From contig CM024758.1 in assembly GCA_014218235.1 (NCBI GenBank), positions 96,819,698 to 96,883,697 of the forward strand: 64,000 nt of DNA, given 5' to 3'. The notes below the pieces were generated by a model that had not been told where the DNA came from, did no database searches, and was given only the letters and a program-made list of their open reading frames with translations. This document shows, in pieces, positions 54,806 through 64,000 of this stretch; position 1 is the stretch's first letter; the number at the start of each line of letters is the position of its first letter. Both the position numbers and the translations under genes were made by a program. Origin of the DNA: Colocasia esculenta (taxonomy: Eukaryota > Streptophyta > Magnoliopsida > Alismatales > Araceae).

Positions 54806-57800
54806 TTATTCAATGATGAAATATCCATGTTTCAAGTGTGAAAATAAGTTTTATCGTGAAAAGGAAATTATTCATTATCATGTTGTTAGAGAGGGATTTA
54901 CTGAAGGATACACTACTTGGCAATTCCATGGAGAATCTCGTACATGGTCTCAAGTAGATGATCAAACACTCACTGGTTCAATGGATGATATGGCTGGAAT
55001 GTTAAACAATGCTTTCTCTTGGCAGCCCATTGATGATGATGCACAAAGGGAAGAGCATAATCAAGAGACAAACAAATTCAAAAAGCTCATAGAAGAAGCT
55101 AAGAAACCTCTTTATGCAGGTTGTAATAGATATTCAAGGCTTTCTTTCATTGTGTGTTTGTTCCAACTTAAGTGCTTCCATAAATGGAGTAATAAATCTT
55201 TTTCTGCTATGCTTGCATTATTTAAGGATGCATTTCCTAGTGACAATACACTTGCAAGTTCTTGGTATGAATCTAAGAGGATGATGTCCCAACTGGATCT
55301 AGGCTGTGAGAAGATACATGCATGCCCAAATGATTGTGTGTTGTTTAGAAATGAATATAAAGATCTGGATAGATGTCCCAGGTGCAATGCTTCCAGATGG
55401 AAGGAGAGAAAAAAAGAATGTGCCTATAAAAATTTTTCGTCACTACCCCTTGATCCTAAGGCTTCAAAGGTATTCATGTCAGAGAAGACAACAAGTTTAA
55501 TGACATGGCATCATGCAGCTCCACGAGATGAATATGGAAAAATGAGTCATCCTAGAGACTCTAAAGCTTGGAAATATTTTGATCAAAAATTTCAATCTTT
55601 TAGTAGAGATCCTCATAATATCAGACTTGGACTTGCTAGTGATGGTTTTAGTCAATTTAAGATAGGAGCAGGTAGCAGTCGAAGCACATGACCTCTCATT
55701 CTAGTAGTTTATGATTTACCTCCATGGCTGGCAATGAAGCAATCTTTCTTTATGATGTCTCTTCTTATAGATGGTTCTAAATCTCATGGCAATGACATTG
55801 ATGTTTACTTTCAACCGTTGATTGATGAGTTGAAACTATTATGGGAGCACAGAGTGGAGACATATGATGTCGAGGGAAAACAACTATTTCAAATGCATGC
55901 TGCTATTTTATGGACGATTAATGACTTTCTTGCATATGGTATGTTGTGTAGTTGGAGCACACATGGATATAAAGCTTGTCCTATTTGTCATGTTCATCAT
56001 GGATCGATATATCTTCCTTTTAGTCGTAAGCGCGTATATACGAGACATCGTCGTTTCTTCTCGCATGACCATCCTTGGAGAGATGATAGTCGGACATTTA
56101 ATGGCAAGGTTGAGTACGAGCTACTAGCTATTTCCTTGTCTGGAGATGATGTGTTAAGAAAGTGGGACGGTTATAATAATGTCGTGTTTGGGAAAGATCC
56201 TAGTGGTGTATGTCGAGCTAGTAGGAATCAAGATCAAGAGTTGCCAGAGGGTTGGAAGAAGAAGAGTATTTCCTTTGAGCTTCCATATTGGAAAAGCTTG
56301 TTGGTGAGGCATAATCTAGATGTTATGCACATTGAAAAAAAATGTTTGTGAGAGAATTTTGCATACTATTCTACAAAATGTTGGCAAAATTAAGGATAAC
56401 ATCAAATCACATCTTGATATGAAGAAGTTGAAAATATGGAAGTCTTCGCATGTAAGACCTTCAAAGAAGTTTGTTGGAAAATTTATTCTGCCTCATGCCT
56501 CTTATAATATGACCAATGCGGAGAAGCAGAGATTTTTAGGAGTGTTGAAAAGTTTAAAATTGCCAGATGGATTTTCGTCAAATATTTCTCAACAAGTACA
56601 ACTACGGGAATAAAAAATTATGAGAATGAAGAGTCATGATGTCATATAATGATGCAGCAACTTCTTCCATTAGCCATGAGAACTGCACTTTCAACATCTG
56701 TTGCTATGATATTGAATGAATATTGTATATTCTTTAGAGAGTTGTGTGCTAAAGTGATTGATGTTAAGACAATGGAAAAACTTGAAACTCAATTCCCATA
56801 ATTCTCTGTAAATTGGATCGGATTTTCCCTCCTACATTTTTTGATATCATGGTGCACTTGACTGTCCATATTGCAACTGAGGCTAAACTTGCTGGACTGG
56901 TGCAATTTTGGTGGATGTATCCAATAGAGAGATTCTTACTTACATTGAATAATTATATACGTAACAAAAGTTGGCCTGAGGGCTCTATTGCTGAAGGTTA
57001 TCTTATAGAGGAAGCCACAATCTTTTGTGCACATTACTTGAATGATGTGGAAAGTAAATTAAATAGACCAGTGAAATTTGATGAGGGCCTAATTGGAGCA
57101 AGAGTTTCAGGGCACATAGTTGTTGAGCATGCATATCAAGTACATCGTTTTCTATTGTTCAATACCCCATCTGTACAACCATACCTACTGTAAGTTTTTT
57201 GTGTGATTTTATATATTATTTTATTTGATTACATATTGCTTTCAACTAACATATATGTATTCTTAATTATACATAGAATACACAAAGCATTTGTGAGAGG
57301 CCAACATCCAACTTGGAGTGATGATCATATCCAATTAGAGCAGCATAACAATTAGTTTGTTGGATGGTTTAGAGATTATGTAAGTCTTCTACTCTTTTTT
57401 TGTCACTTCAATATCAAATGAAGGTAATAATATTTTAAAACTTTTTTGCATATCATACTCTTATATTGATCAATTAAGAAATTAAATGGCTCTACCGGAG
57501 GAAGTCACATGTCTTGCTCGAGGTCCCAAACATGATGTTGTCTCATACCAAGTTTTTTTCACAAATGGATACAAATTTGAAACAAAATCTGTGGATATTT
57601 CACGGGTTAATCAAAATAGTGGTGTTGTGATGATCGGTGACCATGAAAATATCTTTTATGGTGTTTTGCAAAATATAATAGAGTTTTAGTTTGGGACTAT
57701 GCCACCTATAGTTCTTTTCAAGTGAAAATGGTGCGACATGAATGTAGGACTTGGCCTATTAGTGGATGAGTTCAAACTCACTTATGTGAATACAACATGT

Positions 57801-58121
57801 TCAACTTTTGAAGATGAGCCATTTATCTTTCCATCACAAGTACAACAAGTTTATTATTTGGATGACCCTTCGAAGTTGGGATGGAGTGTTGTTTGTCGAT
57901 GGAAATCAAGAGATACTTTTGAACTGCCCATCAATGAAACTCAAGATGAGGAAAATGAGGATGCTACATTTTTGAGAGGTATAGAGCCAAAAATGTCAAG
58001 TGGTGATTTAGAACCTAGCGATAATGATGTTTCTTGGGTGAGAAGGGAACTTGGTATTGGTACAAGAATAGATGAAGATTTATTGACTGTAGCAAAGAAG
58101 AAAAACAAAAAAACAACATAG
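54806..58121 (+). pseudogene. TNP2-like CACTA transposase, 5'-truncated
   Basis: Domains in order: Transpos_assoc-like start (KYPCFKCENKF, about 54815-54950) lacking roughly its first 40 residues; Transposase_21 (about 55080-56350); DUF4218-like (about 56650-57190); DUF4216-like (about 57480-57960). The protein would bind CACTA ends and cut and join DNA in the nucleus. Two introns fit: 57190-57276 and 57380-57478. Lesions include TGA at 55689 where the frame then continues, an A-run length change near 56335, small indels near 56647 and 56797, TAG near 57352 and 57687, and TGA near 57722. Despite these lesions most of the reading is well preserved. Confidence 0.87.
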
Positions 58122-58199
58122 GTATAACATAATGTAAATTTTCCATCTGAAATCATGATTGTTGATTTCATTGTACTAACAACATATGCAGTTTATTAA

Positions 58200-58530
58200 G
58201 TTTTTCTTTTTTGCAAAAAAATGCCTCCAAAATCGAAGTTCAAGATTGTAACTTCATTATATAACAAGAACACTGCAACTGCCACTTTTATCCCTCAAAA
58301 TAGGCTTGCACCAAATCCTCCCTCAGGCAAGTTATTTCTTTTTTTGTCATCAACAAGCATTTATTTGAAATTTATAAATGCATAATGATTATAATGGATG
58401 TTCCATTTTATATAATCTCTTAACTACCTTTTAATTTTCCAGATGTTCGATACAATGGTGTCCAAGGGGGTTTCCATGAGAATAGAGAAAAGCAATTCTC
58501 TATTCAATTTGATGAGCAATAGATACATGT
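58200..58530 (+). CDS. Possible second CACTA gene, first exons (unrecognised)
   Basis: The ATG at 58221 opens MPPKSKFKIVTSLYNKNTA, a short basic stretch ending near 58326. A possible intron (GCAAGT...TTCCAG) leads to a further open segment near 58441-58520. CACTA elements often carry a second gene downstream of TNP2. I recognise no domain here, and the exon limits are guesses. Confidence 0.25.
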
Positions 58531-59024
58531 AGAGGAGTGGAGGCCAAGTAGCCTTATTGCTCAAGGAAGTAAGTTACATTTGAGAAAAAATTTAAAGCGA
58601 AATGAATCAATACTTCAGTTCAAGAAAAGTAGTCAAGGTGCTGATGTGTGATGTTTATTCTGGACATTGTGTTTGATATTTTTTTCCATTTGTTAGATGT
58701 TCAAAGCAATAGCTCTCATACGGCTCCACAAAGTTGATCAATTCATTGTGATATGTTGACTGCAATCCCAGGTAATGGTTCGTTTATATTACTTTACCCA
58801 AAGCAAATTTCGATTAGTTGCAATTATTATATAGTATACTTTGAGATAAGGATCTGATAAATTTTTTTACACTGAATTATCTTTGCAACTTTCCTTCACT
58901 TCTCACTCTCCATATATGAATGTTCACATTTGTATATGTGCAATATTTGGTGAGTACAACTCCAGATATTATTATTTTTTGATGGTAAAAATGATAATTG
59001 ACATCCATAATAAATGGAACAAAT
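58531..59024. other. No gene seen
   Basis: AT-rich sequence within the CACTA element, with only very short open frames and no recognisable motif. Confidence 0.5.
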
Positions 59025-59240
59025 AGGTCCCATGGGATTCTATATTCGTCATCTTATCAAGACTAATGCAAGATGAACATTCTCATATGTGCATATGGGT
59101 TCTCAGAGGACAAAAAAAAGCTGAATCAAAAGCACCAAATAGGTCCCATGGGATTCTATATTTATCCTTTTATCAAGAATAAGGCAAGATAGACGTGATA
59201 TATGCATGGATTCTCAAACAGAAAAAATATATATTTGTAG
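59025..59240. repeat. Diverged direct repeat
   Basis: AATAGGTCCCATGGGATTCT occurs at about 59025 and again at about 59138. Each copy is followed by a similar ATCAAGA...GGCAAGAT/TGCAAGAT and TTCTCA...AAAAA stretch. The unit is about 113 bp, two copies, partly diverged. Confidence 0.8.
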
Positions 59241-59789
59241 TTTATATGATACACAAATGTCTATATCGTATGACCATGCAGTCTGCTGCAGCCCCTGGGA
59301 GCGCTGGCACCATAATCCATCCCAGATGCCTGAGTAAGATCAGGTGGCATGCTTTGAAAATGAGAAAAAGGGCCCCAGACTGTTAGATGAGAAAGGGTTT
59401 TCTTTAAAGAAGAAAGAATTTTCACAGGAATTTCTTGGCAAATCATATAGTTCCAATGCTTATTTCTCATGTATTGAACGGATAAAAGATGAACCCCTTA
59501 GATGGTGTTTCTAGGTACCATGTCAAATGTAAAACAGGACCTACAATGTAAATGGTACATGTAATCATCTAACTGGATTCATTATATTATTAGGGCATGG
59601 CTTTTGCAGCATGACTTTATGGGGATATCTCCAGCCTTTTCTTAGCAGAAGTATCTTTTGTTATTAAATATAAGTTTTCAAGTGAGTTACACAGCTATTT
59701 TCTTCGGTGTGGTTTGGCAGGAAGTTTTGAAATGACTTGCTTCTATTCTTCAGTAGAAATAGCCACATGAAAACCCTATAGTCATGAGG

Positions 59790-60248
59790 CTTGGCACTAG
59801 ATTGAGATTCCTAGGTATTGAGCTTCCAAGTATGAAAGCCTTTTTTTTTTTAAAGTGTTATTGAAATTAACTTTTAGGTTGGTGACCCCCTCTAAGAGCT
59901 CTAATAAGTGCAATGAGATAACCCATTTATTATGTCTAACCATAGAGTGGAATTGGTCTCCTACGTCAAGGAATAGAATAGTGCCATCTGCATACTGCTA
60001 GTGAGTAAGAGAGGGGTCATCTTTGGCTGCTTGATTGAAGACAGTGAGGGAAACCCCAGCCAGGAATGGTTTTATGATCTCAGATAAATGCTTTTTAATA
60101 AACCTTGCCCTGGCATATCTTGACCATTAAGAGTGACCATGCAACATATTCCAAATCTGTTTAGCATAGATAAATCTGAATATGCTCCAAGGATTGCCCG
60201 AATTAGGACTGCTCTACCTGCTTGTGAAAGAATTTTAGACTTGTGAAA
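59790..60248 (-). pseudogene. LINE reverse transcriptase fragments, rearranged
   Basis: On the minus strand next to the gap, ILSQAGRAVLIRAILGAYS (about 60237-60175) is the conserved plant LINE stretch downstream of the RT fingers/palm. Further left, QYADGTILFLDVGD near 60000 matches the RT active-site block (usually YADD; here the second Asp is Gly). In intact LINEs the YADD block precedes LSQAGR by roughly 150 residues. Here it follows, so the order is rearranged. Several stops are present. Confidence 0.75.
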
Positions 60249-60348
60249 NNNNNNNNNNNNNNNNNNNNNNNNNNNNNNNNNNNNNNNNNNNNNNNNNNNN
60301 NNNNNNNNNNNNNNNNNNNNNNNNNNNNNNNNNNNNNNNNNNNNNNNN
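60249..60348. other. Assembly gap of 100 N
   Basis: Exactly 100 unknown bases, a common fixed-size scaffold gap. The true distance and sequence are unknown, and the adjacency of left and right sides rests on scaffolding. Confidence 0.98.
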
Positions 60349-60479
60349 ACATTTTGATGTGTTGCTATGAATTTATTAGATATTTTGATGTATTGTATAG
60401 ATTTATTATTAGTTGTCTTTGTACATTTTGTCGTGCGGTGTGTTTGGTGGGTGTGCACAGGTACTTCTACTAAAAAGGA

Positions 60480-60991
60480 AAATTAAGTTTTAAAATCATT
60501 AGTTAAAAAATTTACATAGGTATATGTTAGTTGCTATAAGCCACTGATAAAAATATTTTAGCAGCTGATAGCCATTAACATTTAAGCTTTGTCAACGGCT
60601 ATGAAATCGGGATAAATAAAAATTTTGTCGAAGGCTCTAAATCCGTTAACAATTGAGACATTTGTAAATGGTTGTCAGCCGATGATAAACATTTTATTTC
60701 ATAATGGTTACTTAGTTGTTGACATATTAAATTTTTTCAATGGCTTTAAGCCGCTGACAAAGTGTTCCTTTATCATCAGAGGCTCGTTAGAGGCTTGGTC
60801 GCTGACATAAATCATTTTTGTAGATGGCTACAAGCTGTTCACAAATAATATTTTTGTAGAGGACTGTGTTTCTCTATTGACATATGATAGGTCAACGACC
60901 AAAATATCAATGGCTTTGTCAATGACCTAGAGCTACTGACGTTAGTTTTTGTCAATGGTTTTTTTTTGGTATTCGCTCTTCCCTTGTAGTG
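60480..60991. repeat. CACTA right subterminal repeats and terminal inverted repeat
   Basis: Repeated GCTGATA/GCTGACA and GGCTNTAAGCC-type words in both orientations occur, for example near 60544, 60570, 60743, 60752, 60795 and 60880. The element ends with minus-strand CACTACAAGGGAAGAGCG, whose outer base is at 60991. Subterminal repeats are transposase-binding sites in known CACTA elements. The base triplet after the end is TAA. Confidence 0.7.
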
Positions 60992-61623
60992 TAAGTGAAA
61001 GCCCAATTATCAAATAGGGTCTACTATGAAGTGCCATGAGCACTTGATTTTCTATCCAATAGGAAGGCCCCTTATCTCAGTCTTAAGGTCAGAAGAAAGG
61101 CTTAAGGTCATGGTGAAAGATACGCAAGATAATGCCTTGGCATGTGCTAAGAAAGGAAGATAGATTGACCATGCTCTTATTAATCCGTCAAGCCTTTTGT
61201 CTGACACCTGACTTTAGCTCTAACAATCGCTAGCTTGGGGAGCTCTTAACTTAGTGCAAGCATAACAGTTATCACTCCGTTCCTATTTATGGTCAATGAA
61301 TCCTAACTAAAGAACAATTATCCAAATGAAGTGGAGATTTAAAGGAGTACATGGAACACCCATGATTTGAGCCGTTAAGTCCACGATCTTCATTAAGGAG
61401 TGATTCAAATCCCTAAAAGCATTCTTGATACATGACAGGTGAAACACCTCTCAAGACATATGTCTCTGAGGATGTGTGGAATAATATGACTGATCAAGCA
61501 TGCTCCATCCAGTAGGCCTTTATTGACCCCAACAACACCCATCTACAAATTTCCATTAGGTATTGTCCAAGGAACCTGTTAGAACAATTTTTATCTATCA
61601 ATGATACAAGAACACTTGGATAT
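60992..61623. other. Unassigned sequence
   Basis: 632 bp between the CACTA end and LTR H. No long frame, domain, tRNA-like fold or repeat is evident. It may be the target in which H inserted. Confidence 0.6.
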
Positions 61624-62300
61624 TGTAACACCCCAGAATTTTTATTTGTAGAAAAAACATGAATAATAAAGTTATTGGACTTAAGCATTAGTCTTAAATT
61701 GAAATAATTGATATTTGGGTATGATTAGTATTAACTAATGTTACCCCAATGTCGTACTCAGACGTGCGCGCTCCACACGGGCGACACTGAAAAAGGTAAC
61801 GAAAATGAAATCCGAGAACAACCATAATTTCCATAAAAATATGGAGATCTCAGAAATGTAAATATCGGAATTTTTCGACGTGTGGATTTCGAGATTAAGT
61901 CGATGCAACCATTTTCTGGGTGATTTTTTCCCTACTGTAAAATAAATTCTAAAAATAAACTAAAATCACTATAATTTGTAAACCATCATATTAGGCTATG
62001 GTTGAAATTTTAAGACAAAAAGATACCATTTGAGCATGTTTATATTAGGTTTATTGTACCAGTTGAATTATGGATTATTTACGTGGCTAATTTTGGTGAT
62101 TTACGGGATACTTACGTGTGAAACCTTGAGGAGGCCAGCCACATTAGGATAAGGATAGAACTTGGTTTAAACTCTTACACTTGGGGTTGAGGTTAAGGGG
62201 TGTGAAAGGATGCATGAGCTATGTGTTGGGGTAAAACCAAAGGGTTTTTACCATGACACCTCATGGCCGACGTGCCTCTGCATGAGGAAGTCATGAGGCT

Positions 62301-62308
62301 TATAAAAG
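62301..62308 (+). promoter_or_regulatory. TATA box candidate, LTR H
   Basis: TATAAAAG lies 677 bp from the LTR start, corresponding to the minus-strand box in solo LTR2. Confidence 0.6.
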
Positions 62309-63175
62309 CACTCCCTCTCTTGAGTTCGAACCGTTCTACACCTTGGATCCTGTCTCTGTTCTTGTTTTTATTCCTGTTCTTGGCTGCTAGAAGTGTGGTG
62401 GAGGAGCTCCTAGGACTACTGCTGGGGAGTTGTGGGAGTTGCTAGCTCCGTTGCACCTGCAACTGCTCTTACCTCTGCTCCTGTGTGCCATTGTAGCGGC
62501 TTAATTTGGCGTGGATATTGCTGGCACATCATCAACTGTGGGGAGAAGCTCTTCTCCTACTGGCTTAGGTTCTCTGGTTTGGAAGTTTAAAGGTTACCCA
62601 TCTAACAAGGTAGGATTCAATTCCCTCTGGTTAGATTTGTCGTCCACACATGATAAGAATTTCTTGGTGATTAACTAGTGGCTATACCTATGGTTCTTCT
62701 ATTCTTCTTCCAGTCATGATAGAAGCACTCTTGTTGGGAGAGGAACAACCATGTTCCATTTTAGAAATTAACTCCTATTCCCTTCTTCCACCTTTGATCT
62801 TTGTACATGCTATAAAGTTGTAGAAGTCTCAATATATCTTGTAGGATAATATCAAGACTTCAGTTTAGATGGTTGATACTTCAAGTTTTGATTTAGATCC
62901 ATAAAACATTTTGTGGTTTAGTATCCATCCTGTAGGAACCTTCCATCCAACCATTGCTATCAAGGTTCTATTACTAGTACTAAACTATGTTTGGTTTCAA
63001 GCAAGTCAAGTTGAATTGCAAACCTCTTATCGCATATTGTTTGTTCGTTTATAAACCACTATGAGAACTATAATTAGACTCTTCTATTTGATATCAAACA
63101 TGTCTTGGTTCATCATTTCTATAGTTAGGGTGTTTAGGATAGATTTAAAGTCCTTTCTAGAAGTTCTGCAGCTAC

Positions 63176-63351
63176 CTGTCGACAGCCAGCCCAAGCTGTC
63201 GACAGGCGCATGCCTTCTAGAACTCCAGGTTTCTGGACTGTGTGGATCTGTCGATAGGTCCCTTGTTGCTGTCAACAGATACACACAGAGCCAGCAAACC
63301 TGGGCTCTGTCTGCTTCTACCTGTCGACATCCCCTTCCTAGCTATCGACAG
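63176..63351. repeat. Paired CTGTCGACAG array in LTR H
   Basis: Palindromes or one-base variants start at 63176/63196, 63248/63269 and 63321/63342. Pair spacing is 20, 21 and 21 bp, and pairs repeat at 72 and 73 bp. The outer bases differ from the GTGTCGACAC word of solo LTR2 although the LTRs are related, and the sequence between pairs is not repeated. Confidence 0.9.
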
Positions 63352-64000
63352 CTATGACCCTGATTCGGATTTCAACACTTTTTCATGTGTGAATCCTTGC
63401 TTAAACTTCACCCTATTGGCCTACCAAGTTACCCCCTTAATTGTCTTAGTGTTTACTATCATTTCATTGTAAAGATTACTCCCTTGGTGTACCTTACTCA
63501 CTTGAGTTATCGTTGAAATTGTCAACTCCGAATGGTACTCCGTTGAGTCCATTCTTCTGTATTCGATAATTGAGTTCACATAACCTGATGTCTTGAGAGT
63601 TCAAATGCTTGAACACCATGTGAAATATGATTAATTGATGATGATGACATTTATTCGGTCCTTGGAACCCCTTGATTATATGTCTGTGCAAATAGGGCTG
63701 GTCCAGTCCTGGGAGAAGCACCCAATTCATTTTCGGACCACGTGGAATGATAAAGGGCATCTGAATGTCTGGCATTGCATCAAACATTTCTGAATATGGT
63801 CATCCTGATCCCTGTCCTGTGTAACTGATATGTGAATAAATTCTTGAGTTATATATTTGAGTATGATCTGAGCTTTACTGTCATTGCGTCAAGTTTACTA
63901 TTCTGAATTCTGGTGTGTCTCTTTGATATTCCGTTCTGTCCTTGTCTTGGTTACCATGTGTACACTCCTGAACTATGAATTGAACTATGGAATTTGAATT

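Larger units (their letters stand above)
54806..60991 (+). mobile_element. CACTA (En/Spm-type) DNA transposon, 5' end lost
   Basis: A TNP2-type transposase gene (54806-58121) is followed by less clear exons, non-coding DNA and a right end at 60991. The plus strand there reads ...CCCTTGTAGTG, so the minus-strand terminus is CACTACAAGGG. The last 0.5 kb has repeated GCCGCTGACAAA-like words, as expected of CACTA subterminal repeats. The left CACTA terminus is absent and the N-terminal codons are cut at the junction with copia RT. A 100-N gap lies between transposase and right end, so their belonging to one element is inferred. Confidence 0.7.
61624..64000 (+). mobile_element. LTR H, Ty3/gypsy (Tekay/Del-like), right part outside window
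   Basis: It starts TGTAACACCCCAG after GATAT. It shares start, TATA distance and blocks with solo LTR2 in reverse, such as GGAGATCTCAGAAATGTA near 61844 against its complement near 28870. At 2.9 kb it should end about 570 bp beyond the window, so whether it is a solo LTR or the 5' LTR of an element cannot be told. No gene is encoded here. Confidence 0.85.

Overview
This window is plant nuclear DNA made almost entirely of nested transposable elements. I see no host protein-coding gene, no rRNA or tRNA gene and no CRISPR array. An angiosperm is indicated by Ty3/gypsy elements with 2.9-3.6 kb LTRs, initiator-Met-tRNA primer binding sites (TGGTATCAGAGC) and chromodomain-like integrase tails, by SIRE/Maximus-type Ty1/copia elements with an envelope-like third gene, and by a CACTA (TNP2-type) transposase. 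I cannot name the species.

Layout. 1-9893: element A, an LTR-gag-LTR Ty3 derivative without pol, its left LTR split by solo LTR1 (588-3529, minus). 9894-29473: older LTR-like sequence (E1) interrupted by solo LTR4 (11571-15202, minus, same family as A), the complete Ty3 element B (15423-25921) and solo LTR2 (26159-29098, minus). About 29522-30299: a decayed Ty3 integrase fragment. 30300 to about 54805: a minus-strand SIRE-type copia element G (3' LTR, envelope-like gene, RT-RNase H) whose envelope-like gene is split twice, by the complete Ty3 element C (33284-44314) and by the gag-only copia element D (45685-53049). D's 3' LTR is itself split by copia-like solo LTR3 (50272-51919). About 54806-60991: a 5'-truncated CACTA element, with a LINE fragment and a 100-N assembly gap. 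61624-64000: the left part of another Ty3 LTR (H), related to solo LTR2.

Seven insertion boundaries were placed from TG...CA ends plus target-site duplications: LTR1 TACGG/TACGC, LTR4 AAGGT, B GTAT, LTR2 AGAAG, C GTGTA, D CTTCC/CTTCG, LTR3 ACATG. Every gag and pol is broken by stops and frameshifts, so nothing here looks able to move by itself.

The most unusual signal is inside the LTRs. LTRs of several families, from both Ty3/gypsy and Ty1/copia, carry arrays of short palindromes (mostly GTGTCGACAC or CTGTCGACAG) set in pairs about 21 bp apart. Successive pairs usually start about 73-75 bp apart. These distances are close to whole numbers of DNA helical turns and are kept even where the sequence between palindromes differs. 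I know of no description of this arrangement.
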